This document shows, in pieces, positions 53,081-62,268 of a DNA stretch of 62,460 nucleotides. This DNA comes from an uncultured Christensenella sp. Lineage in GTDB: Bacteria; Bacillota; Clostridia; Christensenellales; Borkfalkiaceae. The number at the start of each line of letters is the position of its first letter. The first letter of the stretch is position 1. The notes under the pieces are model-generated. The model had not been told where the DNA came from. It was given only the letters and a program-made list of their open reading frames with translations, and searched no databases. Where the stretch lies: assembly GCA_910583545.1 (NCBI GenBank), contig CAJTXM010000013.1, positions 1-62,460 of the forward strand. Direction: 5' to 3'. The translations under genes and the position numbers were made by a program.

Positions 53081-54751
53081 TTATACTCCGTAAAATTCAA
53101 GAATCTTTTTGCCGTCCGCATTAAAAAATTTTAAAATATCTTCGCGCTTTTTCAAACGCGGAAGCTTTACGCCGGCGTCGAGAAAAATAGCGGCTGAAAG
53201 CTCGCTTCTGTTTTTAAGGCTTTTAAGCTTATCCTCCGCCTCTAACTTATTATATAGGCGGTTGCAGGCGGAAGCAAAACCCAGACTTATTTTTTCACCG
53301 AATATTCCGAAGTGCGCCGCAAGATAGGCATAGCTGTCGACGAAAAGTTTTTTCTTCGTACGCGGAAGCTGCAAACGGTAAAATCTGACCGACTTGTTCA
53401 TATTGCAGAAAACGATATTCCATTCGGCGTCATTATTTCTTTCGCCAAGCTCGGTAAGCACTTTTATTTTTGCGTTGTCTTCGATAAATGCGTTCAAAAG
53501 GAAGTCGGAAACTATATCGTCGTGACCGGTGCGCGAAGCGCAGATTGCGCCGAGCGTTTTTAATTCGGTATTGCCCGTACCCTCGCTTTCGTCAAAGCAC
53601 CAGCGTATACACTGCGTCAGATCCACCGCTTCGCTCATTTCTTTTATATGTGAATCGGGAAGCGAGACCGTAGCCGCAAGGATTTTGAGCGTGCTTTCTC
53701 TCTCGCTCTGAGGCAGGCGGTAAAAGTAGCCGATGTCTATCTTTTCGTTTTTTCTGACGGCGATTTTTATTTTCTGTCTGAAATACTCCGCCGTGACCGC
53801 GTAGGGATTGAGTATCAGCATTTTATCGAAAACGGTAAGGCACTTTTCGTATTTACCGCAGTTATAGGCGGAAACCGCCGTAAAGAACAGCACCGAGCTG
53901 TCGTACGGGTTTTCCTCCTCCAATTTCAAAAACAAACCGTAAGCTTCTTCGTGCATTCCGTTTTCACAGCACACGGTGGCTATTTTGAAAAGTTCGTCGT
54001 TGTTTTTGGGTTTGAGTCTGAGAATTTTTTTCGCATATTCTTTGCTTTCTTCCCTTTTACCCTGTTCGGTCTTGACCGCCGCAAGCGTAGCCAAAGCCTG
54101 TATATCGTCGGGAAAAAGTTCCAAAATTTTAAAGCACTCCTGCTCTGCGACGTCGGCTCTGTCCGAAAGCATATACGTCATAGCCATTAAATTGCGCGCG
54201 GGGGCGTAAGCCTTGTTGCGCCTGTCGACCTTTTCAAACTCTTTCAAAGCCTTGTCGAACTCGTTGCTCTTTATAAAGTCGACGCCCTTTGAAAGTACCT
54301 CTGAATAATCGGCAAGTTCGGGGGGATAGACGAATTTCAAAGGGTTTTTAATTTCGTGCAGAAAACCGCCCAAGATGTCCTTGCGCATTTCGTCCGGAAT
54401 TTCTTCGCCCGAAAGCGAAAGTACTTTATCGTAATAAAACGCCGAAAAATGCTCGTCGCCGAGGTTCATAAACCCGACTGCCAGTCCCTCGTACGCGTCG
54501 AAAAGGTCTTCCTCGTCCAAGTCGTCGCTGAGCGCAATGAATTTGAACCACTCGTTTACGGAGCGTTCGTAAAGTCCCAGATCGTCGAAAATCTGAGCGT
54601 ACAGCATATGAACGTACGCCTCGTCGCCGTTGCGCTCCGCATTTTTATTGAGAATTTTCAGCGCGCCCAGATAGTCGCGGCTGTCTATTAAGTTTTCCGC
54701 GGTCTGAACCAGACGGTCAGCGCTCAAATCAAAACTTACGCTTTTATTCAT
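53081..54751 (-). CDS. TPR-repeat protein
   Basis: 556 residues with several tetratricopeptide units between about residues 10 and 330 (for example DYLGALKILNKNAERNGDEAY, ALKEFEKVDRRNKAYAPARN, CLTVFDKMLILNPYAVTAEYF), then a different helical C-terminal half. Cytoplasmic, probably a scaffold. Two bases downstream of hslO and joined to the HEAT-like gene. Confidence 0.8.
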   Translation of the reverse strand: MNKSVSFDLSADRLVQTAENLIDSRDYLGALKILNKNAERNGDEAYVHMLYAQIFDDLGLYERSVNEWFKFIALSDDLDEEDLFDAYEGLAVGFMNLGDEHFSAFYYDKVLSLSGEEIPDEMRKDILGGFLHEIKNPLKFVYPPELADYSEVLSKGVDFIKSNEFDKALKEFEKVDRRNKAYAPARNLMAMTYMLSDRADVAEQECFKILELFPDDIQALATLAAVKTEQGKREESKEYAKKILRLKPKNNDELFKIATVCCENGMHEEAYGLFLKLEEENPYDSSVLFFTAVSAYNCGKYEKCLTVFDKMLILNPYAVTAEYFRQKIKIAVRKNEKIDIGYFYRLPQSERESTLKILAATVSLPDSHIKEMSEAVDLTQCIRWCFDESEGTGNTELKTLGAICASRTGHDDIVSDFLLNAFIEDNAKIKVLTELGERNNDAEWNIVFCNMNKSVRFYRLQLPRTKKKLFVDSYAYLAAHFGIFGEKISLGFASACNRLYNKLEAEDKLKSLKNRSELSAAIFLDAGVKLPRLKKREDILKFFNADGKKILEFYGV

Positions 54752-54753
54752 AA

Positions 54754-55569
54754 TTAAAACAGTTTGTCAACGTCGTCCTTAGTAAAGACGTAATCGGTGT
54801 TGCAGTAATGGCAGTGCGCCTTTACCGCGCCCTCTTCTTCTATAATTTTGTAAAGCTCTTCTTTTCCGAGAGAGAGAATGACCCGTTCGAGTTTTTCCCT
54901 CGAACAGCTGCACTTATATTCGGGGAAATACTCATAAGTATATTCTGCCTCTTTGCCGAAAAATTTTTCCATAATTTTATCGGCGCCGAGCTTTTCGATA
55001 ACGGAGGCAACGTCAACAAACGCCTGCATCTGCTCTTCGGCTCTGTCCATATTTTCCTCCGAACAGCCGGGCAGAAGCTGCATAATAACTCCGCCTGCCG
55101 AGACGCATTTTCCGTTCTCTATTTCAGCGTCGACAGCCACAGCCGTTTCGACCTGTTCGCTGATATGGAAATACTGCATAAGATTTTCCGAAACGCTGTC
55201 GCCTTTGAGTTCGCTTGCGCCGACAAACGGGCGGAAAAAGCCGTCCTCTTTGACGACGGTAAGATATCCGCCGTTGAGTCTGCCGCCGCACGAACCGTCT
55301 ATATAGCCCCTTATGTGCAGATTTTTATCGCCCGAAACACTTGCCGTACCGCATTCTCCGCCTGCCTTGACGGTTATCGAAACAGCGCCTTTTTCGCTTT
55401 TGAGACAGCCTGCCATAAAGGCCGCGGCCGTTAAAAGGCAGCCGAAAGTTTTTGCTGCGTCGCCGTCGAGAGAGTGTATTTTTATAGCGTCGTTTACAAG
55501 TTCGGTCGTTTCAAGCACCGAAAGAGAAACCTGCTTGTCGTAAATCAAAGCTTTATATAATTTATTCAT
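54754..55569 (-). CDS. hslO: Redox-regulated chaperone Hsp33
   Basis: Holdase activated by oxidation. The C-terminal zinc site has CSC followed by CHYC about 30 residues later. Other features: PGCSEENMDRAEEQMQAF and EYTYEYFPEYKCSCSREKLE. 271 residues, slightly short. The ATG overlaps the methyltransferase stop by four bases. Confidence 0.92.
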   Translation of the reverse strand: MNKLYKALIYDKQVSLSVLETTELVNDAIKIHSLDGDAAKTFGCLLTAAAFMAGCLKSEKGAVSITVKAGGECGTASVSGDKNLHIRGYIDGSCGGRLNGGYLTVVKEDGFFRPFVGASELKGDSVSENLMQYFHISEQVETAVAVDAEIENGKCVSAGGVIMQLLPGCSEENMDRAEEQMQAFVDVASVIEKLGADKIMEKFFGKEAEYTYEYFPEYKCSCSREKLERVILSLGKEELYKIIEEEGAVKAHCHYCNTDYVFTKDDVDKLF

Positions 55570-56288
55570 AGCCGTATGCAGATAAAATTTATCCTGTCCT
55601 TTTTGTCTTTGCCGAGGTGTCCCGCGCTCTCCGCGGAAAATCCCGAAGCTTTCAGCGCGGAAAGAATTTCGTCCTCTTCATAGATATACTGAATATGTCT
55701 TTCGTCGAAGCGGTTGTAGTTATTGTCCTTGCCTTTTTCAAAAAAAGTCAGATCCATAATAACCTTGTCGCCATCGACGGAATTGAACCACATATACGAG
55801 ATATCGTCCCTGTCCTCCGCAAAGACGTTGTTCCCGACCACGGTTTTAAGCTTTTCCGACGAACTGATATCGAAGATGAAAACTCCGCCTTTTTTAAGAC
55901 AGTTATAAACGTGTGAAAACGCCTTTGTAAGTTTGTCTTTCGGAACGTAATTGATACAGTCGTTGACGGCTATGCAGAAATCGACTTTGCCGTTAATAGT
56001 TAGTTTGGTAATATCGCCGAGTAAAAATTCTGCTTTAACGCCCTCTTTTAAGGCGAGCGTCTTTGCGGTATCGAGCATCTGCGGTGAAATATCCACGCCC
56101 CTGACAGAGAATCCCTCTTTGATAAAAGCGCGCGTAAAATAGCCGTTTCCGCATCCGATATCAAGCCCCGACAGCCCCGAAGCACGCGTTTTTACAAGGT
56201 CAATTAAATACTGCGACCATTGTCCATAGTCGCAGTCATCGTTCAGATATTCAAACCACCTGCCGAGCGCAGAGTAAGAATTTGCCAT
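55566..56288 (-). CDS. Class I SAM-dependent methyltransferase
   Basis: 240 residues. SAM-binding loop GLDIGCGNGYFTRAF, acidic GVDISPQM, LLGDITKL and IAVNDCINYV. It resembles small-molecule methyltransferases of the Methyltransf_25 type; the substrate cannot be told. Ten bases separate it from the upstream membrane-protein gene. Confidence 0.85.
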   Translation of the reverse strand: MANSYSALGRWFEYLNDDCDYGQWSQYLIDLVKTRASGLSGLDIGCGNGYFTRAFIKEGFSVRGVDISPQMLDTAKTLALKEGVKAEFLLGDITKLTINGKVDFCIAVNDCINYVPKDKLTKAFSHVYNCLKKGGVFIFDISSSEKLKTVVGNNVFAEDRDDISYMWFNSVDGDKVIMDLTFFEKGKDNNYNRFDERHIQYIYEEDEILSALKASGFSAESAGHLGKDKKDRINFICIRL

Positions 56289-56297
56289 TATTTTTTC

Positions 56298-57563
56298 CTA
56301 TTTCAAAAGATTTTCAGAGCTGATCTTTTTCTTTTTGCCCTTCTTCTTGCCGTCCTCTTTGAGAGCCTTTTCACGTTCAGCGAACAGTGCGTTGTATTCC
56401 TTGTACACGGCGTCGTTTTTATGCTCGTTTTCGTACGCGGAAATATTTTCGCTGAGCTTTGCGCGCTCCTCTTTTACTTCGCTTAAATTTTTACGCGTGA
56501 AAGTTGCCGAAAGCGGTTTTATTGCAGGTTCGGACTGTATGGGAAGAATGGGTTTGCAGATAAGCTCGCTTCTGCCCGAAGCCAGAAGCTCCATTGCGAC
56601 GCGCTTGGATTCCTCTATCTCATCCGCCTTGACCTGCTCGGGCGTTCTCTTTGCCTTCGCTTCTTCTTCGGCTTTTTTGAGGTTGGGCGTGACGTATAAA
56701 TCGAACACCCACTGCGTATAGCTCATCCACACAAGCAGGATAAAAGAGAAGCCTATGAAGATAAATATGATATACGCGAATATTTTAATGAACGAAACGG
56801 AGAGACCTATAACGAATATCCACACAGGTATGAGCGACATACCTGCAAAGAAGACAGTCTGAACAGGGCTTCCGACCATAAGCACGAAAGCATTTTTCAG
56901 AAGCTGGCCGACTTTGAGCTTGTAGCTCACTCCCGTTGCTATAAGCCAGGCGCAGTAAACACCGACCAGCACGGTTGCAATTATTATAAACACATAAGCC
57001 GTAGTCGCGCCCGCAACGGAACCGCCCTTTGCGCCCGTAAGGTCGCGCCAGTCGCCGATAATAACGCAGGCGAAATAGAACGTCAGAAATACCATTAACG
57101 GCGCGGCGACGTTGAGGTAGCCGATTTTGACGCCGTGGAAAAAACTTTTCAAAGAGAATTTGCCGTGGGAGTTCAAAAGGCGCTTCATAGAATACGCGCC
57201 GCCCGCAATTCCGACCGAAGCGATAAGCCCTGCGGCGATCAGAAGTCCGTAAAACAGCAGATCCGCCGAAAGATATATACTTTCGTTTAGTCCCTGAGTG
57301 CCGGGGTAAGCAGGATAGCCTATGCCCGTGTTTGCGTTGAATGGATACTGATAGCCGAGACCGCTTATATAAATGGTGCGTATGAACAGCAAAGCTATTG
57401 CAGGAACGAAGAACAAAAGCACGAAAATATTGTTTAATACGATTTTTCCGAAGTTGCTTTTGAATACGCCCCAGGTATCGCCCCACCTTCCGCCAGTAGC
57501 GGCGGTTCTCGTATAATCGTCGGCAATTTCGTTGCCTTCGAGATTAGTTACCGTAAAAGCCAT
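56298..57563 (-). CDS. Hypothetical polytopic membrane protein with charged tail
   Basis: 421 residues. About six transmembrane helices lie between residues 40 and 285, followed by a long charged, partly coiled-coil C-terminus ending in a lysine-rich segment (KKKGKKKK). Glycine-rich loops near residues 65-95. Not recognised. First gene of the 52-57 kb cluster. Confidence 0.65.
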   Translation of the reverse strand: MAFTVTNLEGNEIADDYTRTAATGGRWGDTWGVFKSNFGKIVLNNIFVLLFFVPAIALLFIRTIYISGLGYQYPFNANTGIGYPAYPGTQGLNESIYLSADLLFYGLLIAAGLIASVGIAGGAYSMKRLLNSHGKFSLKSFFHGVKIGYLNVAAPLMVFLTFYFACVIIGDWRDLTGAKGGSVAGATTAYVFIIIATVLVGVYCAWLIATGVSYKLKVGQLLKNAFVLMVGSPVQTVFFAGMSLIPVWIFVIGLSVSFIKIFAYIIFIFIGFSFILLVWMSYTQWVFDLYVTPNLKKAEEEAKAKRTPEQVKADEIEESKRVAMELLASGRSELICKPILPIQSEPAIKPLSATFTRKNLSEVKEERAKLSENISAYENEHKNDAVYKEYNALFAEREKALKEDGKKKGKKKKISSENLLK

Positions 57564-57680
57564 TTTTATAAACCTTAAAATATTACTTCAATTTATTTTA
57601 ACATAGCTTGAAAAATTTTACAACTGTTTTAAGGCTTAAAATAGCCGTCTTTCAGGGCAGGAATACAATTGTCCGGCGAA

Positions 57681-57797
57681 ATGTTTCAGATAAACTGTTA
57701 CAGAGCAGGCTCGGCTTCAAATAATGCAGGCGGAGGCAACGTAAGCTCTGTGCACTGGAATACGGCCGTCAACTATTCGTGGAATCCCGGAAAATAA
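57681..57797 (+). pseudogene. Possible 3' remnant of a secreted-protein gene
   Basis: A short open stretch ends with GGGNVSSVHWNTAVNYSWNPGK, the kind of Gly/Asn/Trp-rich end seen on pilin-like or surface proteins. Upstream the frame is closed by a stop and no ribosome site is seen, so it looks like the tail of a deleted gene; a real 38-residue peptide is the alternative. The rest of this 280-bp gap is the AT-rich upstream region of the membrane-protein gene. Confidence 0.3.
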
Positions 57798-57833
57798 TAT
57801 AAAGCGAACCGAAGCTCGGTTCGCTTTATATTA
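57795..57833 (-). terminator. Long terminator after the activase C-terminal gene
   Basis: An 18-bp perfect stem (TAATATAAAGCGAACCGA and its complement) with an AGC loop; T-rich on both sides, serving the minus-strand gene and possibly also the fragment at 57681. Confidence 0.8.
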
Positions 57834-57843
57834 TTGCATTATT

Positions 57844-59097
57844 CTATTTCAAATTTTCCTTTGCGGTGGCAAGCATAAGTTTAATTCTGTTTTCCTGATT
57901 GACCTGCGTTGCCGAAGGGTCGTAGTCGACAGCGACGATATTCTCGTCCGAATAGAGATTTTTCAGCGTTCTTATTACGCCTTTGCCTGCTATGTGATTC
58001 GGAAGGCATCCGAACGGCTGAGCGCACACAACGTTTTTTACGCCCGTTTCGGCAAGCGCCGCCATTTCCGCGGGAATAAGCCAGCCCTCGCCCATCTTTA
58101 CGCCCTGATTTATCACCTTGTCGGCGCAGGCTCTCAAATGCCCGAAGTCGTGAACGGGCTCGAACGTACCCTCTTTTCTGAATATTTTTATTATCTGCTT
58201 CTGCATACGGTGAACGTATTTATATACGATGGAATAAACGAACGCCGTCGCTTTGCTGTGACCGTAAAGCTTATAATCGTTTATAACGTTGACTACGCAG
58301 TATAAAAGAAAGTCCAACAGCGCAGGAACAACGGGCTCGCACCCCTCTTCCAGCAAAAACTTTTCAAGACCGTTGTTGCCGAGCGACGAATACTTGACGT
58401 AGATTTCGCCGACGACGCCGACCTTTATTTTCCTTTCGTCCGTGCGCGGAACGGAAGCAAAAATTTCTATTATCTTTTTATTGATTTGTTTATATTTTCT
58501 GTAACCGCGGTGTGCGAACTTGTCCACTATAAAATCGACAGCCCGCTGTCTTGCCCTGTCCGCCGAGCCCTTTTCCTTTTCGTAAGGCTTGGTCTGGTTA
58601 TAGCACCACATAACGGTATCGCCGTAAATGAAACAGTACGCAAGGCGCAGGAACATTCTCAGCGAGATGTTTAAAGAACTTTCCTTTTCAAGGTTGGAAA
58701 AATTGACGGAAACTACGGGGACCTGTTTAAATTCGGAATTGAGCGCCTTTTTTATCAGCGAAATGTAATTCGAGGCGCGGCAGCCTCCGCCCGTCTGCGT
58801 GATGAGAACCGCCGTTTTGTCAAGATCGTACTTACCGCTTTTCAGCGCGTTTATATACTGACCGACAACGCACAGACAGGGATAGCACGTATCGTTATGA
58901 ACGTGCTTTAAGCCCTCGTTTATTACCTCTTTGCTTTCGTTGTGCAGAATTTCGATGTCGAAGCCGTCCGACTTCAACACTTTTTCGATTATCTGAAAGT
59001 GCCACGGAAGCATATTCGGTACAAGAATTTTATGCGTTTTTTTCATATCCGCCGTCCAGCGCGGATATTTGTCAGTGTAATCGGTAACTTTTTTCAT
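57844..59097 (-). CDS. Acyl-CoA dehydratase activase-related protein, C-terminal component
   Basis: 417 residues matching the C-terminal third of the large (about 1400-residue) activase-related proteins of Clostridia. Cysteine motifs NDTCYPCLCVVGQ, QTGGGCRASNY and CAQPFGCLPNHI suggest iron-sulfur binding. In most relatives this is fused to the two-ASKHA protein encoded just upstream; here the two are separate genes with 183 bp between. Its own ATG at 59097 lacks a strong site. Confidence 0.82.
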   Translation of the reverse strand: MKKVTDYTDKYPRWTADMKKTHKILVPNMLPWHFQIIEKVLKSDGFDIEILHNESKEVINEGLKHVHNDTCYPCLCVVGQYINALKSGKYDLDKTAVLITQTGGGCRASNYISLIKKALNSEFKQVPVVSVNFSNLEKESSLNISLRMFLRLAYCFIYGDTVMWCYNQTKPYEKEKGSADRARQRAVDFIVDKFAHRGYRKYKQINKKIIEIFASVPRTDERKIKVGVVGEIYVKYSSLGNNGLEKFLLEEGCEPVVPALLDFLLYCVVNVINDYKLYGHSKATAFVYSIVYKYVHRMQKQIIKIFRKEGTFEPVHDFGHLRACADKVINQGVKMGEGWLIPAEMAALAETGVKNVVCAQPFGCLPNHIAGKGVIRTLKNLYSDENIVAVDYDPSATQVNQENRIKLMLATAKENLK

Positions 59098-59160
59098 AGC
59101 TGTATTTTAATCATAAGATTAGTTTAAACTGAGGAGTTGCGAGCAACCGCACAGAAACTC

Positions 59161-59283
59161 TAAACTGCGGAGTTACAAGCAAGAGCAGGAAACTGCGCAA
59201 AACGCAAGGGAGCTTACTCAAAGGTAAGTGACCGAAGCGGTGCGTAAAGTTGACGAACTATTGCGCAGTAAATACGCAGTTTA
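59161..59283. repeat. R1-family structured intergenic repeat, copy c
   Basis: Terminal stem TAAACTGCG (59161-59169) and CGCAGTTTA (59275-59283), perfect. Core has ACAAGCAAGAGCAGG, a CTTAC/GTAAG hairpin, GGTGCGTAAAGTTGACGA and ATTGCGCAG. It overlaps the stop of the upstream activase gene. A partial direct duplication of its first 21 bases lies at 59125-59145. Confidence 0.65.
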
Positions 59284-62196
59284 ATTTATTGCGGCGAGCA
59301 TACTGCGGAGACGGATTTTCACTACGCCCAAGTTATTGATTTCGTCTATCTTTATCTGGGTGTAAAGTTTACCGTTCTTTTCCAGAATCGCGCGCACTTC
59401 GTCGGCGGTAATGGCGTCAAGTCCGCATCCGAAAGAAACGAGCTGAACCAAATTAACGTTTTTTCGTTTTGCGGCGAAGTCTGCGGCTCTGTACAGTCTT
59501 GCGTGATAAGTCCACTGATTGAGCACGTTTACCTTTACTAAATCTCCCTTTTCGAAAACACTGTCTTCGGAGAGCACGGCAATATTCAAAGAAGTTAAAA
59601 GTTTGTTTATGCCGTGGTTGATTTCGTTGTCGAGGTGGTACGGTCTGCCGGCAAGAATTATGACCTGCTTCCCCTCCTCTTCCGCTCTTTTCAGAATTTC
59701 GTCGGCTTTCGCCCTGACGTCAGACTGATAATCTTCAAGGCGTTTGAAGCCCTCTTTCAGCGCGCTCTTCACTGCGTTTTTTTTAACGCCGTACTTTTTC
59801 AAAGATGAATACAGTTTCAAAACCGTACTCTTTTCCATATTCGGATCGATGTACGGCATCAGGAAATTTTCGTCCGTCAGCCTCTCATTGTTGGCTTTCA
59901 AAAGCTCGGGATAATACGCGACGACGGGACAGTTATAGTGATTTACAGAACACTGTTCGTCTAAATTATAGCTCTCGCAGGGCAGAAAAATGAAGTCGGC
60001 ACCCCTATCCAACAGACTTTCTATATGACCGTGCATCAACTTCGCAGGATAGCACGCGGTGTCCGAAGCGACGGTATGCTGACCCTTGAAATAGAGCTGT
60101 CTGGAAGATTTTTCCGACAGCACCACCTCAAAACCGAGGCTTTCGAAAAAGCCCGACCACAGCGGAAGCTGTTCGTACATTCCGAGCTGTAACGGAAGTC
60201 CTACTTTGATTTTTCCCTTTACACCGTTTATGCACTTTAAAAGCCGTTCCTGCTTATATGTATATATGTCCGAATCGGAATCGGCAGGTTTGAGCCCTGC
60301 GCCCTTTTCGCATTTATTGCCTGAAATAAACTTTCTTCCGTCGCCGAAGGAAACGACGTTTATATTACAGTTGGAAGTGCAGCCGCGGCAGTTTGCCGAC
60401 TTTGAAGAATACGCAAACTCTTTCAGCTCCTTATCGGACAAAAGAGCGGTCGTACCGTCGGTTTTTTCCATTGCGTACAGCGCCGCGCCGAACGCGCCCA
60501 TAAGCGCCGAAATACCAGGGCGTATTACGTTTTTACCCGTCTCCTTTTCAAATGCGCGCAATACTGCGTCGTTTAAAAACGTTCCGCCCTGAACGACTAT
60601 ATTTTCGCCAAGTTCGTCCGCATTAGAAGCTCTGATAACTTTATATATAGCGTTTTTGACTATCGACGAGGAAAGTCCTGCCGAGATATCGTCGACGCCT
60701 GCGCCCTCTTTCTGCGCCTGTTTTACCGCGCTGTTCATAAACACGGTGCAGCGCGAGCCAAGCTCTACGGGACGCTTTGCGTAAAGTCCCTGCAACGCAA
60801 ATTTGTCGATTTCCATTCCCATCGCTTTCGCAAAGGTCTGAATAAACGATCCGCAGCCCGACGAGCAAGCTTCGTTGAGCATTATGGAATCTATCGCGCC
60901 GTTCTTTATTTTAAAACATTTTATATCCTGACCGCCGATATCTATGATAAAATCGACGTTCGGGTTGAAGTGCATTGCCGCTTTGAAGTGCGCTACGGTT
61001 TCGACTATGCCGAAGTCGGCTTTAATCGCGCTCTTTATCAAATCTTCGCCGTAGCCCGTAACCGCGCTCGATCTTATGTTGAGCCTGCCGTCGGAAATAC
61101 GGTATATTTCACGGAGTTTATCGATGATAACGTCGAGAGGCTGACCGTTGTTCGACTGATAATGCGAATACAGAATACGGCAATCGGGTGTTATCAAGAT
61201 AAGTTTCGTCGTCGTCGAGCCAGAATCTATACCGAGATAACAATCGCCTTTGTACGACTGAATATCGGCAAACTGCAAATCGGTTGCGCGATGGCGTCTG
61301 ACGAATTCGCTGTATTCTTCTTTGCTTGAAAACAGCGGTTCGCCCGTAGCGATGTCGTCGCTTATTTTAACGCCTTCGACGGCTTCGATTATTTTTTCTA
61401 TGCTCTGCTCTCTTACGCCTTCGGAGGCAAGAGCGGAGCCTATCGCCATAAAGCAGGGAGCGTCTTCGGGGAAAACCGCGTTCTCCTCGGACAAATTCAA
61501 AGTCGTTTTAAAAGCTTTGCGCAGTCCCTTTAAAAAGTGCAGAGGTCCGCCGAGAAAAAGGACTTTTCCTTTTATGCGCCTGCCCTGAGCAAGTCCCGAA
61601 ACGGTCTGATCGACCACCGCCTGAAAAATAGAAGCCGCTATGTCTTCTTTTTTCGCGCCCTGATTTAAAAGAGGCTGAACGTCTGATTTCGCAAACACTC
61701 CGCATCGGGAAGCGATAGGATAAGTTTTTTCGGCGTTTAACGCGTATTCGTCCATCTGCGGTACGGTGATATTCAGAAGGGTCGCCATCTGGTCGATAAA
61801 CGCACCCGTTCCGCCTGCACAGCTTCCGTTCATACGCTGTTCTGTTCCGCCGGTGATAAATATGATTTTCGCGTCCTCTCCGCCGAGTTCGACAGCCGCG
61901 TCCGCGTCGGGATAAAACCTTCTGATAGCGATAAAGGCAGATTGAACTTCCTGTACGAAATTCAGTCCGCTTTTTTCGGATAATCCCAGACCTGCGCTGC
62001 CGGTTATGCTCACGCGAAAATCCCCGCCGATTTGACGGCGGACGTTTTCAAGTTCTGCTAAAACCGTCTCCTTTACGCGCGCAAAATGCCTGACGTAGGA
62101 TTTGTATAAAATTTTCTCTCCGTCGAGAACTACCGCTTTAACGGTAGTCGAACCGACGTCTATCCCTAAAAGTTTTGTCATATGTTTTTTCGGCAT
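59281..62196 (-). CDS. 2-hydroxyacyl-CoA dehydratase activase-type protein (BadF/HgdC family, two ATPase domains)
   Basis: 971 residues. Two ASKHA ATPase domains: LGIDVGSTTVKAVVLDG at residues 9-25 and LGIDSGSTTTKLILIT near 322, with SCAGGTGAFIDQM and ACSSGCGSFIQTF supplying the cysteines that bind the shared iron-sulfur cluster. The last 330 residues are a DUF2229-like domain with CRGCTSNCN, ASDTACYPAKLMHGH and LPCESYNLDEQCSVNHYNCPV. It couples ATP to electron transfer to a dehydratase-like partner; no dehydratase gene is in the window. The ATG at 62196 follows TATAAT by eight bases. Confidence 0.88.
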   Translation of the reverse strand: MPKKHMTKLLGIDVGSTTVKAVVLDGEKILYKSYVRHFARVKETVLAELENVRRQIGGDFRVSITGSAGLGLSEKSGLNFVQEVQSAFIAIRRFYPDADAAVELGGEDAKIIFITGGTEQRMNGSCAGGTGAFIDQMATLLNITVPQMDEYALNAEKTYPIASRCGVFAKSDVQPLLNQGAKKEDIAASIFQAVVDQTVSGLAQGRRIKGKVLFLGGPLHFLKGLRKAFKTTLNLSEENAVFPEDAPCFMAIGSALASEGVREQSIEKIIEAVEGVKISDDIATGEPLFSSKEEYSEFVRRHRATDLQFADIQSYKGDCYLGIDSGSTTTKLILITPDCRILYSHYQSNNGQPLDVIIDKLREIYRISDGRLNIRSSAVTGYGEDLIKSAIKADFGIVETVAHFKAAMHFNPNVDFIIDIGGQDIKCFKIKNGAIDSIMLNEACSSGCGSFIQTFAKAMGMEIDKFALQGLYAKRPVELGSRCTVFMNSAVKQAQKEGAGVDDISAGLSSSIVKNAIYKVIRASNADELGENIVVQGGTFLNDAVLRAFEKETGKNVIRPGISALMGAFGAALYAMEKTDGTTALLSDKELKEFAYSSKSANCRGCTSNCNINVVSFGDGRKFISGNKCEKGAGLKPADSDSDIYTYKQERLLKCINGVKGKIKVGLPLQLGMYEQLPLWSGFFESLGFEVVLSEKSSRQLYFKGQHTVASDTACYPAKLMHGHIESLLDRGADFIFLPCESYNLDEQCSVNHYNCPVVAYYPELLKANNERLTDENFLMPYIDPNMEKSTVLKLYSSLKKYGVKKNAVKSALKEGFKRLEDYQSDVRAKADEILKRAEEEGKQVIILAGRPYHLDNEINHGINKLLTSLNIAVLSEDSVFEKGDLVKVNVLNQWTYHARLYRAADFAAKRKNVNLVQLVSFGCGLDAITADEVRAILEKNGKLYTQIKIDEINNLGVVKIRLRSMLAAIN

Positions 62197-62204
62197 TTTT
62201 TTGT

Positions 62205-62233
62205 ATTATATCACTTTAATACTGATTTTTCAA
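62205..62233 (-). promoter_or_regulatory. Promoter of the activase genes (leaderless)
   Basis: TTGAAA (62228-62233), 17 bases, TATAAT (62205-62210) on the minus strand. The -10 ends eight bases before the ATG, and no Shine-Dalgarno is present. Confidence 0.7.
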
Positions 62234-62268
62234 ATTTATTTATATGAAAAATATGTAAATAAGAAATT

